The translations under genes and the position numbers were made by a program. Positions 8,301-16,118 of a DNA stretch of 64,000 bases are shown one piece after another. The stretch is from Streptomyces humicola. Its GTDB lineage: Bacteria > Actinomycetota > Actinomycetes > Streptomycetales > Streptomycetaceae. Each line of letters starts with the position of its first letter. The first letter of the stretch is position 1. The stretch is from positions 451,689 to 515,688 of the forward strand of contig NZ_JANFNG010000001.1 in NCBI RefSeq assembly GCF_024436035.1, in the 5' to 3' direction. The notes under the pieces were generated by a model. It was not told where the DNA came from and did no database searches. It saw nothing but the letters and a program-made list of their open reading frames with translations.

Positions 8301-9643
8301 CCGCCGGCCACACCGTGACCGTCGGCGGCCTCGCCTACTCCTGGCCGCTGCCCGACCCGGGCTACCCGGACAACGCGAGCGCCGCGGGCCAGCAGGTCAC
8401 GCTGAACGCTCCAACCGGAACCCAGCAGATCGGCTTCCTCGGCTCGGCAACCGACGGCCCCAGCCAGGGAATTGCCACCCTCACGTACGCGGACGGCAGC
8501 ACCGCGCGCTACTGGGTGGGCCTGTCCGACTGGACGCTCAACGCAGGGAAGGCAAAACCGTCCTTCGGCAACCAGATCGCCGCGACGCTGCCCTACCGCA
8601 ACTGCTCCGGGTGCAGCACGGGCCGTGACAACGCCACCACCTACGTCTACTCCACGTCCCTCCCGGTCGACCCGGCGAAGACGCTGAGCAGCGTGATGCT
8701 CCCGCCGACGGCGACCCAGGGCCAGTTGCACATCTTCGCGATCGCCACGTCGACGCAACCGCTCACCGGCGCGGTTCTGGCGTCCGTCATCCCGGCGACC
8801 GCCTCGGCCGGCCAGCAGGTGACCGTCACCGGATCAGGATTCGGCACCAGCCAGGGCAGCGGATACCTGACCTTCAGCGACCTTGGCACCACTTGGGGCG
8901 CGCCGGGCAGCAACGCTCTCACTCTCGACTCCTGGAGCGACTCGAAGATCACGTTCACGGTGCCGCAGGCCGGCGCCCAGGCACGCGTCTGGGCCGGAAC
9001 CCCGGCATCGGTGACGGTGACGAACGCCTCCGGGCAGGCAACCGACACTGCCGCGCTGGAGATCACCCCCACCGCTTCCATGAGCGACTACTACGACAAC
9101 ACCGCGATCAGCCCGGACGACAACCAGTCCTGCGCCAACATGGACGGTCAGGGATACAGCCTGTCGGCCGACGCCCTGGCCACGGCGGGCGCCTCCCCGG
9201 GCAGCACCGTCACCTCCGGCGGGGTGACCTTCACCTGGCCGAACGTACCGTCGTGCCAGGCGGACAACGTCCTCGCCGCGGGACAGACGATCCTGCTGCC
9301 GCAGCACTCCGGCGCCGGCAACGTCGGACTCCTCGTCACCTCGACCAACGGCGCTTCCCAAGGCACCGTCACCGTCACGTACACCGACGGCACCACCGTC
9401 ACCGCGCCCGTGGCCGTCACCGACTGGGCGGGGACCGCGACGCCGCCGGAGAACACCGCCATCACCATCCCGTACCGCAACTCGGCAGGCGGCACGTCCC
9501 AGCAGCTGCCCGTGTCGGTGTTCGAGATCAACGTGCCGGTCAACCCGGCAAAGAATGTCGCCTCCGTCACCCTGCCGGACGTCGGCACCAGGCTGGCAAC
9601 CGGCAGCAGCGCCATGCACGTCTTCGCCGTCGGCCTCGGCTGA
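5369..9643 (+). CDS. Secreted multidomain GH92 alpha-mannosidase
   Basis: A 1424-residue secreted enzyme expected to remove alpha-1,2-linked mannose from mannans or N-glycans. After a signal peptide (about residues 1-42, basic then hydrophobic to PAQAA), the GH92 region spans about 53-830. Its N-terminal part holds LVNPFIGTGSGGQ and the catalytic part holds FSGWDIYR. The family signature GNDDVGAMSSW is near residue 718; its Asp residues supply the catalytic base in characterised Ca2+-dependent members. A NEW3-like beta-sandwich follows (about 834-933). Next is a repeated carbohydrate-binding-like unit (about 937-1127 and again 1234-1424) with a TIG/IPT-like domain between the copies (about 1134-1233). 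The repeat units share SYSAQALATAG/GYSLSADALATAG. The ATG at 5369 has GGTGGAGG upstream. The GH76 gene at 61648 could act on the same alpha-mannan. Confidence 0.93.
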   Translation: MGRRRTRRRKSARADVRRWWRAITACAALLVAGTLPSPAQAAGGPVLVGDPTSLVNPFIGTGSGGQVVGSIDEFPGASMPFGMLSWSPDTPSRPAAGGYYYNDNSTIGLSVAHVAGAGCDIAGDLPILPTVGAIGSNPAATTEPFSHSNEQASPGYYATKLGSDASISAQVAATTRTGIGQFGFPSTTQANMLFKAGDSQGGNSAAGVSIVGNNEVAGSISGGHFCGTQNTETIYFTATFNRPFASYGTWNGTSVTPGARTTATHGPLRTPQLAPAPGTSPSGHTNPPPGVEAKGSQNRTQVAGTSGPKSGAWVTFDTTQQSQIGMKVAISYVSQANASANLAAEDPGWSVSAVAHQTRAAWRQLLSRIRIGGGTHDQQVEFYTALYHALLGPTVFSDANGQYLGFDNKVHTLPNGKTQYTTFSGWDIYRSEVPLLAALAPEQTSQMMDSLVNDEEQGGWLPKWPVANGYTGVMNGDAADPIITEAYRFGARDFDAKAALAAMIKGATVVPTSSQLGQGYYTERPQLDRYQQLGYVPNTSASSISPVNNGVSETLEYATADFSIGEFADALGQHSTAQTFWRRSQNWTNLFNPATGYLQPRDNSGNFPVGDPLTVGMGNFGQSGYQEGNAAQYNWMVPQNLGGLIDAMGGEAAVDHRLDSFFQQLNVGPNEPYYWAGNEIDLLAPWVYDYAGEPYKTQATVHKLLTSVYSDSPGGEPGNDDVGAMSSWFVWASLGMYPQTPGATALALGAPIFPAAQISLPGGGHVSISAPGASTSSYVQSLKVNGRTSTKDWLPISALTSGSGVDFTLGSAPNTGWGAAPQDAPPSAGYGEVPAIGFLTSMQATVAPGGATTVTIAAQNVTGSPQTVEAGLSAPPGITVTPSSGSLHLPAAGQAELSVTVHADASTPQTFYAVPIKLTAGGSTLPGLTLTVKVVRPGTLLDAFNNAGISNDTAVSAANFDNDGNSYSAQALATAGVTAGHTVTVGGLAYSWPLPDPGYPDNASAAGQQVTLNAPTGTQQIGFLGSATDGPSQGIATLTYADGSTARYWVGLSDWTLNAGKAKPSFGNQIAATLPYRNCSGCSTGRDNATTYVYSTSLPVDPAKTLSSVMLPPTATQGQLHIFAIATSTQPLTGAVLASVIPATASAGQQVTVTGSGFGTSQGSGYLTFSDLGTTWGAPGSNALTLDSWSDSKITFTVPQAGAQARVWAGTPASVTVTNASGQATDTAALEITPTASMSDYYDNTAISPDDNQSCANMDGQGYSLSADALATAGASPGSTVTSGGVTFTWPNVPSCQADNVLAAGQTILLPQHSGAGNVGLLVTSTNGASQGTVTVTYTDGTTVTAPVAVTDWAGTATPPENTAITIPYRNSAGGTSQQLPVSVFEINVPVNPAKNVASVTLPDVGTRLATGSSAMHVFAVGLG

Positions 9644-9661
9644 CAGCCCGACGGTGAACAA

Positions 9662-9690
9662 CGGCCCCGGCGGGCGAACCGCCGGGACCG
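9662..9690 (+). terminator. Terminator of the GH92 gene
   Basis: CCCGGCGG (9666-9673) pairs with CCGCCGGG (9679-9686) over a GCGAA loop, and three outer pairs extend the stem beyond one mismatch. It begins 19 bases after the GH92 stop. Confidence 0.75.
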
Positions 9691-10139
9691 TCGCCGTCGG
9701 CGAACGATTCGTTCGCGACGTGTTTCAGCACGGCGGGGGAGGAGCGCCCGTCGGCAGTCATGGGCAACGCCCAGCAGGGATCGTGGGGAGATGGGCTGCG
9801 AGCATGAGGGCACCTCCGGAACGCGGGGCGGTCGGGCGATGCGTCCCGTATAGGCGCGGTGTCGGCGGAGCGGCAGAACCCCTGTTCCGTCCAGCGGAAC
9901 GCAGGTGGGAGGCGTGACGACGCCCCACGCGGACTCCGCAACCGCCGTGGGTGTCGGTGCCGCCTTCGCCACGTCGGCACCGGCGTTGCCGGGCGGCAGC
10001 CCTGGTGACTACTCAGCGGCCTCTTCCACGAGTAGGAGCGGGCAGCCCAACCGAAAGCGGACGAACGGCCGGATCAACGGGCCGAACCAGGGCTTCCCGT
10101 AGGACAGTCGACGAACTCGGCATCCCTGGTCGACACAGA
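9691..10139. other. Gene-free stretch
   Basis: Roughly 450 bases between the GH92 terminator and the stop of the DUF5997 gene. No supported frame, repeat or regulatory site was seen. Confidence 0.5.
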
Positions 10140-10544
10140 TCAGGAACGCGGCCGGCGGGATTCGTCGCCTCGCTCCGCGTTCTTCTCCTTGATGCGCACC
10201 GCTTCCCTCCGAACCTCGGCCTGGGTGGCGCGTTCCTTCTGCAGCCACTCGGGAGGTTCCCTCTTCAGGGCGTCGATCTGGTCCGTGGTGAGAGGTTCGG
10301 TGACTCCGCCGCGCGCGAGACCCGAAATGGAGATGCCCAGCTTCGCGGCGACCACCGGCCGGGGGTGCGGGCCGTTGCGGCGCAGCTCCCGGAGCCACTC
10401 GGGCGGGTCGGCCTGCAGCGCATTCAATTCGTCGCGCGAGACGACACCCTCCTGGAACGCGGCGGGAGTGGCCTCGAGGTACACACCCAGCTTCTTCGCC
10501 GCGGTTGCGGGCTTCATCGTCTGGGTGCTGCGGTGCGACGTCAT
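10140..10544 (-). CDS. DUF5997 family protein
   Basis: A 134-residue cytoplasmic protein matching the actinobacterial DUF5997 family along its length, with the diagnostic TMKPATAAKKLGVYLEATP and NALQADPPEWLRELRRNGPHPRPVVAAKLGISI segments (given here in parts). It carries two 'PPEWL' repeats (ADPPEWL and REPPEWL), suggesting an internal duplication. The function is unknown. The gene is divergent, across 58 bases, from the LysR-type substrate-binding gene at 10603. This pairing recurs in Streptomyces, so the two probably act together. No convincing Shine-Dalgarno precedes the ATG. Confidence 0.9.
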   Translation of the reverse strand: MTSHRSTQTMKPATAAKKLGVYLEATPAAFQEGVVSRDELNALQADPPEWLRELRRNGPHPRPVVAAKLGISISGLARGGVTEPLTTDQIDALKREPPEWLQKERATQAEVRREAVRIKEKNAERGDESRRPRS

Positions 10545-10602
10545 GGCATCAAGGATATCGAGCGTTTGCACCGGCTCCGACCACGCCCGGTAACCTGGCC
10601 GC

Positions 10603-11367
10603 GTGACAGGCTCGGAAGCACCCTCTTCGTTCCGGCTCGCGTATGTCCCGGGGGTGACACCCGCCAAGTGGGTACGGATCTGGCAGGAGCGACTGCCCGA
10701 CATCCCACTGAACCTCGTCGCGGTGACCGCCGCCGAAGCACCCGAGGTGTTGCGCCGCGGCGGCGCAGACGCGGGCTTCGTACGGCTGCCCATCGACCGG
10801 ACGGACCTGAGCGTCATCCCCCTCTACACCGAGACGACGGTGGTCGTGATCCCGAAGGATCACATCGTGACAGCGGTCGATGAGGTGTCTGCCGAGGACC
10901 TGGCTGACGAGATCGTGTTCCATCCCCTCGACGACACGCTCGAGTGGGAGCATCCGCCGGGACGGCCCGCGATCGAGCGCCCCGCCACGACGGCGGATGC
11001 CATCGAGCTGGTGGCAGCAGGGGTGGGACTGCTCGTGGTCCCGCAGTCGCTCGCCCGCCTCCACCACCGCAGGGATCTCACGTACCGGACGGTCACGGAC
11101 GCTCCTCAGTCGCGCGTCGCGCTCTCGTGGCCCGAGGAAGAGACCACCGACCTGGTGGAGGACTTCATCGGAATCGTCCGGGGGCGGACCGTCAACAGCT
11201 CACGGGGGCGCTCCCCAGCCCCGGCGGCCCAGCCGAAGAGCAAGCGCCCCGATACAGGCGGCGCACGGCGGAAGCCTGCGGGCGGCAAGTCGACCGGCAA
11301 AAGCTCACGGAGCGGTTCCGGCGGCTTGAAGCGCAGCAAGCGCGGCAAACCTCGCCGCCGGTCGTAG
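10603..11367 (+). CDS. LysR-type substrate-binding domain protein without DNA-binding domain
   Basis: This 254-residue protein, from a GTG start, contains only the periplasmic-binding-like effector domain of LysR regulators. FRLAYVPGVTPAKWVRIWQER opens the domain at about residue 10. The helix-turn-helix is absent, and in this family it normally is. The last 60 residues are a very basic, Ser/Lys/Arg-rich, probably disordered tail (KSTGKSSRSGSGGLKRSKRG), which might bind nucleic acid. It is divergently paired with the DUF5997 gene. The ligand is unknown. Confidence 0.85.
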   Translation: MTGSEAPSSFRLAYVPGVTPAKWVRIWQERLPDIPLNLVAVTAAEAPEVLRRGGADAGFVRLPIDRTDLSVIPLYTETTVVVIPKDHIVTAVDEVSAEDLADEIVFHPLDDTLEWEHPPGRPAIERPATTADAIELVAAGVGLLVVPQSLARLHHRRDLTYRTVTDAPQSRVALSWPEEETTDLVEDFIGIVRGRTVNSSRGRSPAPAAQPKSKRPDTGGARRKPAGGKSTGKSSRSGSGGLKRSKRGKPRRRS

Positions 11368-11446
11368 CTGCCCGGTGTCTGGCGGCGGTGGCCGGTCGGG
11401 GGGTGTAGGGGTGGGTGTCGAAGGCGTGGGTGGAGCGGCCGGCGCC

Positions 11447-11472
11447 GCCGATGGTCGTAGACGATCATCGGC
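11447..11472. promoter_or_regulatory. 26-bp near-perfect palindrome
   Basis: The 26 bases from GCCGATGG to ATCATCGGC are symmetric in 11 of 13 pairs, one of the two exceptions being a G-T wobble. It lies in the 265-base gap between the LysR-like gene and the next small gene. It could be an operator or the terminator of the LysR-like gene. Confidence 0.4.
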
Positions 11473-11633
11473 GACGATGCCCACCCGCTGACCGCGACCC
11501 GGCAGCACGGGCCGGGCCGGACGTCCGGTCTCAGCCCGCCCGCCGCGTGCACTGCCTGCACTGACGGTGGGCCGCATGATCGCGGTGCCCGTCCGAGTAG
11601 CCGCAGCCCAGGGGTAGGGCGCAGGCTGGATGT

Positions 11634-11846
11634 GTGGGTGAGCAGCATCCGTTGGTGGTGGTGCACTCGCCGGGTCTGGCAGGACGGCGGGTGACGGTCA
11701 ACGGTGAGTACGTCGGCCGGGCGCATCGGCCCCGGGAGCTGCGGACGCTGCTGCGCCGGGAGGGAATCGATACGAGCGAGATCAGGCTCGATGATCCGAA
11801 GGTGATCGAGTGGCGGGGAGGCGGCCCGGAGGTGTGGCCGACCTGA
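11634..11846 (+). CDS. Small conserved hypothetical protein
   Basis: A 70-residue product from a GTG start (GEQHPLVVVHSPGLAGRR). Its composition and the C-terminal DDPKVIEWRGGGPEVW motif resemble small uncharacterised proteins I have seen in Streptomyces. No signal peptide or membrane segment. The middle (PRELRTLLRREGIDTSEIRLDD) looks like a helix-loop region. The function is unknown. Codon bias supports it as real. Confidence 0.65.
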   Translation: MGEQHPLVVVHSPGLAGRRVTVNGEYVGRAHRPRELRTLLRREGIDTSEIRLDDPKVIEWRGGGPEVWPT

Positions 11847-12029
11847 GACCGTGTCCTTGTGCCATCAGGCGGTGCTGGAACAGCCGCGGTCAGGACTGCG
11901 TTGCCACTGGGCCCCACGGCACGATCGTCCTGCGGGCGTCCTGACCGGGTGCGGTCACGACAGCCCCGCGTCAGCACCGCTGATCATCGAGGGTTTCACG
12001 GTGTGCTCCTGCGCGATCCGGTCACGGCG

Positions 12030-12062
12030 CAGCTCCCCGCCTCGCAGCCGCGCGGGGAGCTG
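12030..12062 (-). terminator. Hairpin after the phospholipase D-like pseudogene
   Basis: CAGCTCCCCGC (12030-12040) pairs exactly with GCGGGGAGCTG (12052-12062), loop 11 bases. It lies 27 bases beyond the stop of the minus-strand pseudogene. Confidence 0.8.
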
Positions 12063-12088
12063 TTCGATCGCTTCCGTGGCCGGAATGA

Positions 12089-13293
12089 TCAGCTGATGTT
12101 GATGGCCGTGTCGTCGATGACGAACGAGGTCTGCAACTCGTAGTCCTCGCTGCCGGTGAATCTCAGCGTGACGTTCTGTCCGGCATAGGCCGACAGATCG
12201 AAGGTGTGCTGGGCGTACCCGGTGATGTGGTCAAGGTTCGAGTAGGTGGCCAGTGTGCCGAGCACCGTGCCGGAGCTGTTCAGGATCTGCACGCTCAGGG
12301 TGTCGTAGGCGGAGGTGGTGGTGGTTTCGGCCGTGTCGATGTGCAGCCAGAAGCTCAGCTGGTAGCTGGAGCAGCCGCTGGGGATGGTGACGGCCTGGGA
12401 GAGGGTGTCGGTGTGCGTGGTTCCGTAGCCGTCGAGCCAGGCGTCCCACGATCCGCTGTGCGGCGGCTCGCTGCTGCTGGAGTTGATCACTCCGGACGAT
12501 GCGGACCACGGTGCCGCACTGCCGGTCTCGAAGCCGGGATTGCCGAGTAGCTGATTCGGCGTGCACTTGCCGGAGGACGGGTTGACGTTCCAGGTGAAGG
12601 TGGTGCTGCCGTTGGCGCCGGTGGTGTCGGTGGCGGCCTCTTCCTCGACGTCGAGGCTGTGCTGCGCGCCGTTGATCAGGGACAGCAGGTGGCTTTGCGA
12701 GTCGGTGGGCGACCAGACCAGGTCGGTGCCGACGGACGGGGTGATCGCGGTCTTCGCGTAGTCGGCATTGAAGACCTGCTCGATCGCGGCGACATCGGCG
12801 CTGTCGGAGTCGAAGACGCCGTAGTCACGTGAGGTGGAGTAGTAGGTGGTGTCGAAGTTGCCGGTGCTGATGTAGGACTTGGTGCCGTCAACGGTGATTG
12901 TCTTCTGGTGGGTGTAGACGTAGGCCGAGTTCTGGTGGGTGTAGACGTAGGCCGAGGACGAATAGGTGACCCCGACACCGCCCGCGGACAGCGTGCTGTA
13001 GGCGGCGCCGTTGACGGAGGTGTGCTGGGCGTTCAGGATGACGCGGACCTGAACACCCGCCTTCTCCTTGTTCACCAGGTCGTTGACGAGCGTGGTGTCG
13101 CGCAGTTCGTAGATGGTCATGTCGATCGACTTCGTCGCCGAGTTGACGAAGTTGTATATCGCGCTCTCACCCTGATCCGGCAGGATCACCAGGGAGTAGG
13201 AGCGGCGGCGTGGGCGGTAGCGGGCACGATCGCGGTGGCCGCAGACATGGCTCCTGCAGCCAGGGTGCGTAACAGACGACGGGTGACGCTCAT
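12089..13293 (-). pseudogene. Chimeric, frameshifted secreted phospholipase D-like gene fused to a protease C-terminal domain
   Basis: A clean start with GGAGG opens a signal peptide at 13293 (SVTRRLLRTLAAGAMSAAT to AHAAAPTPW), but that frame stops at 13186. The PLD sequence continues in another frame from YSLVILPDQGESAIYNF, so one base was lost or gained near 13190-13200. The PLD part has one HKD-type motif (THQKTITVD, then STGNFD) and reaches the start of the second half (SLINGAQHSLDVEEE). There it changes abruptly near 12640 into ATDTTGANGSTTFTWNV, the end of an Ig-like (He_PIG) domain. NPGFETGSAAPW and a jelly-roll-like domain follow, as in the C-terminus of secreted S53-type proteases. 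The second HKD motif is missing. I infer a recombination fusion plus a frameshift; a sequencing error could explain only the latter. Confidence 0.85.
12903..12956 (-). repeat. 27-bp perfect tandem duplication inside the PLD-like pseudogene
   Basis: Two identical adjacent 27-base copies (12903-12929 and 12930-12956) encode SAYVYTHQN and SAYVYTHQK on the minus strand. The copy therefore duplicates the His of the HKD motif region in frame. Confidence 0.95.
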
Positions 13294-13710
13294 CCGAGCC
13301 TCCTGACGACGTAGGGCAGGGACAACGCGCGTAGCGCCCACAAGTAAGGCACAGTGTTGACCCCTCGTGAAGCCCTTGTGAATGACGGAAGGCTGAACAG
13401 GAGGTGGCGGTGGTCGGACGCGGCGGTGCTCGGCATGTGGAGGAACCGCCCGATACCGCCTGGCCGAGGGCTTCAGTCGCCCCTGTCCGCTGAGGGCTTG
13501 GACTCTGTGCCCTGGACAGCCTGTGAACGGCAGCAGTGAACCTCGCACGGCGGTCATGCGTGTGTGAAGTGGCTTGCGCCCGCCGCCGGATGAGGGCGTG
13601 CGGTGGCGGGCCCGGCTCAGTCAGACATATCTCGTCCCTGTCGTTCGCGGCCCGGGGCGGCGCCCCTGGCGCGGTAGTCGGCGATGGGTGAGAACGATGG
13701 GAGTTCATCG
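13294..13710. other. Gene-free stretch between divergent genes
   Basis: About 415 bases between the PLD-like pseudogene start and the plus-strand gene at 13711. It must hold both promoters, but I cannot single out convincing hexamers. Confidence 0.4.
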
Positions 13711-15282
13711 GTGTCCCACATACGCACGGAACGAACGCGTAGGTCCCTGCGCCGTCAGCGGGTACGACGGCGCAGGTTCTCCAAGCTGATGCTCGCGCTT
13801 ACGGGCGTGCCGCTGATCATGGGAGTAGTGGTCGGGACAGTGTTCGCCGCCGTGAGCGGGCGCCAGCACCCTGTGGCACCCGCAGCCGCCGCATCCCCCG
13901 GGGCGAACGCAGGCGGCGCGGCACAGGCGGCTGCGGCCGCCAATGCGAACCCGAATTGCACGCTGGTCGTGCCGGCCAACCCGTTGAGCGCCCAAGGGCT
14001 GGCCACCCCGTACCAGTTGACGGCCACCAACCCGGCGATGGGGCCGTGCCATGAGGCCAACGCCAACCAGTCGGCGTTCGTCGAGGCGGCCGTTCTCGGC
14101 CCCAACGGTCAGCTGTCGCTCTACGACCCGCTCGTGGTCGACAAGGGCACCCAACCGGCCGCCGCCCCTGCCCCAGCGCAGGTGCCCGCCGGATCGACGG
14201 TCGGGATCTGGTTCGGATTCAACGGGACGAACCTGACGTTGCGGTCAGCGGCCGGGGCCAACAGCCTCACCCAGGGGATGTGCGTCAACGGGCGGAACGG
14301 CTCGGTCTTCGGGCAGTTCGCCTACTGCAACGCGCCGGCTTTCTTCCAGGCGGCCAACACACAGATCGCCAACAACCAGCTGCAGATACCGGCGGTGGGC
14401 ACCGCCAAGGACGGTATGCCGTGCCCCACGACCCGGGACTTCTCCGTGGTGGACCAGGACCAGAGCGACAACGTCGTGACCCACTATCTGGCCAACGGCA
14501 ACGGGCAGATCGCACAGAACAGCACCGCGGGCAAGGCCGCGGTGCCCAACGCCACAGACTTGGCCAACGCGAGTGACAACCTCCTGCTGAGCGCGTTCAT
14601 GGACCCGGCCCTGGGCTGCGCTCCGTTGACCGAACCCGACCAGTCGAGCGGCGGGATGCCGAGCGCTGCGCTGCCGCTGGACGAACTGTCCGCCGCCGCC
14701 AACCAGCAGGCGCCCATCGCCCTTGTGCCGCTGAACGATCCGATGACGCTGAACAACGCAAATGCCAGCGCCACGAAGACCAACCTCTACCGGGCGGGAG
14801 TGGACCAGGCCCCGCTCGGCGCAGCCGACAACGGCAATGGCACCACCTACTGCCAGAACCTCTTCGGCAACGCCGCGGGCATCCAGCGGGTCTTCAAGGA
14901 CCAGGCGCTGTTCGCCAATGCCCCCTCCCCGGACGCGGCCATGGCCACCAATTTGTTCACCTTCCTCGGGATGCGGGGGAACCAGAGCTTCACCAACCTG
15001 GGCTGCGGAAAGCTCCTGAACGCACCCAATCCGATCACCCTGACGACCAACGGCAACGGTGTGGTGACCGCAGCGACCTTCACTCCACTCGGCCAGACCC
15101 CTCCAGCGGCCGGCACCGGCGCCACTGCCACTGCCTCGGCTACCCCGAGCGCACCCGCCGGCACAGGAAGCGCGACACCCACGGCCAGCGCAACCGCCCC
15201 GGCCGCCGGTAGCACGACCAGCACCAGCCCTGCGCCGACCCCGACCGGATCCTGTCGCCCCCCCAAGAAGGTCCGCTGGTAG
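13711..15282 (+). CDS. Secreted/membrane-anchored protein of unknown function
   Basis: The 523-residue product starts at GTG with GGGAG seven bases upstream; an ATG 27 bases earlier is in frame but lacks a ribosome binding site. A basic N-terminus (RTERTRRSLRRQRVRRRRF) precedes one hydrophobic segment (LMLALTGVPLIMGVVVGTVFAAV, about residues 26-48), acting as a signal anchor or signal peptide. An Ala-rich linker follows. The globular part (about 80-430) carries several Cys (PNCTL, GPCHEAN, GMCVNG, AYCNAP, MPCPT, LGCAPL, TYCQNL, LGCGKL), consistent with extracellular disulfides. The tail is a Thr/Ala/Pro-rich linker ending in SCRPPKKVRW. The pattern resembles uncharacterised conserved Streptomyces proteins; I assign no function. 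Confidence 0.8.
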   Translation: MSHIRTERTRRSLRRQRVRRRRFSKLMLALTGVPLIMGVVVGTVFAAVSGRQHPVAPAAAASPGANAGGAAQAAAAANANPNCTLVVPANPLSAQGLATPYQLTATNPAMGPCHEANANQSAFVEAAVLGPNGQLSLYDPLVVDKGTQPAAAPAPAQVPAGSTVGIWFGFNGTNLTLRSAAGANSLTQGMCVNGRNGSVFGQFAYCNAPAFFQAANTQIANNQLQIPAVGTAKDGMPCPTTRDFSVVDQDQSDNVVTHYLANGNGQIAQNSTAGKAAVPNATDLANASDNLLLSAFMDPALGCAPLTEPDQSSGGMPSAALPLDELSAAANQQAPIALVPLNDPMTLNNANASATKTNLYRAGVDQAPLGAADNGNGTTYCQNLFGNAAGIQRVFKDQALFANAPSPDAAMATNLFTFLGMRGNQSFTNLGCGKLLNAPNPITLTTNGNGVVTAATFTPLGQTPPAAGTGATATASATPSAPAGTGSATPTASATAPAAGSTTSTSPAPTPTGSCRPPKKVRW

Positions 15283-15292
15283 ACGGCGCCGA

Positions 15293-15319
15293 CGGCCACG
15301 GCGGGAAACGCCGTGGCCG
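15293..15319. terminator. Hairpin between convergent genes
   Basis: CGGCCACGGCG (15293-15303), loop GGAAA, CGCCGTGGCCG (15309-15319): a perfect 11-bp stem between the plus gene ending at 15282 and the minus gene ending at 15338. Confidence 0.85.
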
Positions 15320-15337
15320 CGGTGCGCACACATCGTG

Positions 15338-15592
15338 TCAGCCGGCGAAACCAGCAAGACCAGCCTGGCCCGGGATGGGGCCCGTGGCCTGGAGGCCCGC
15401 TGCACCGGAGATCGATTCAACGGGCAGACCACCCGAGAGAGAGGGAAGGCCACCCGAAACCGACGGAACGGGCAGCATCGACTCGACGTTCTGGGCGAGG
15501 GACCCGAACCCGAAATTGCCGCCGGAAACATTCTCCAGGTCGCTGTCGGCTATCTCGCAGGTTTCGATCTCTTGTGTGGAGTCCTTACGCAT
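15338..15592 (-). CDS. Small precursor-like peptide with double-Gly leader motif
   Basis: The ATG at 15592 is preceded by GGAAGGG. The 84-residue product begins RKDSTQEIETCEIADSDLENVSGG, resembling class II lanthipeptide-type leaders (EIADxxLxNVSGG) of small Streptomyces proteins often labelled 'type A2 lantipeptide'. The putative core after the Gly-Gly (about 60 residues) lacks Cys, so it cannot form lanthionine rings. Instead it is rich in Gly, Ser, Pro and Leu, with repeats VPSVSGGLPSLSGGLP and a tail GQAGLAGFAG. No LanM-type synthetase, protease or transporter gene is adjacent. It could be an orphan RiPP-like precursor or a secreted structural peptide. Confidence 0.7.
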   Translation of the reverse strand: MRKDSTQEIETCEIADSDLENVSGGNFGFGSLAQNVESMLPVPSVSGGLPSLSGGLPVESISGAAGLQATGPIPGQAGLAGFAG

Positions 15593-16033
15593 AACTGGCC
15601 CTTCCCTTCGTTGCTGCAGGCGTTCCGGCGTGGGTATCGGTAGGCTCAGGGGGCCGGTTTCAGCCGGTTCGAAGGCTGCCTGATACCCGGAAGGACGGAA
15701 GCCCAACTCCTCTTGGTCGCGAGATCAAACCACGTCGACGAGCGCCCGGCGACCGTGACTCGTCCGATATTTCTGCAGACATGGTTGTATCGCAACATGC
15801 CGGCGCACGGAATCGTCCACCGGGTGGTGACAAATCCTTCACCGAATTTTATGTGCTCAACGCCCGCGGGTGGACCCGATGATGAACGTCATTCGGGCAT
15901 GTCGGCCCATAAAGACGACGGGAGTACCGCAAGCCGAAGCTTCTGTGGGGAGCCTATGACCCTGCTGGGTAGACAATGCGCCGGTTGCCGGCCCTGACCC
16001 TCGGGCGCCGAGCCGGCGGCTTCAGTTGCGCGC
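15593..16033. other. Gene-free stretch upstream of the small precursor-like gene
   Basis: No supported frame. GC content is somewhat lower around 15760-15860. It presumably includes the promoter of the minus-strand gene at 15338-15592. Confidence 0.4.
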
Positions 16034-16070
16034 ACCGGCCCCGCGACGTGGCAGCCGCCGCGGGGCCGGT
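16034..16070 (-). terminator. Terminator of the ricin-lectin protein gene
   Basis: ACCGGCCCCGCG (16034-16045) pairs perfectly with CGCGGGGCCGGT (16059-16070). It lies about 50 bases beyond the stop of the minus-strand gene. Confidence 0.8.
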
Positions 16071-16118
16071 TGTCTGGACGCGCAGGCAGTACCGCACCAG
16101 CGGCCCGGGGGTGCCGGA

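Noticed and set aside
5963-9661. Several long open frames antisense to the GH92 gene
   Set aside because: They are mirror effects of strong third-position GC bias; they lack ribosome binding sites and show no family resemblance.
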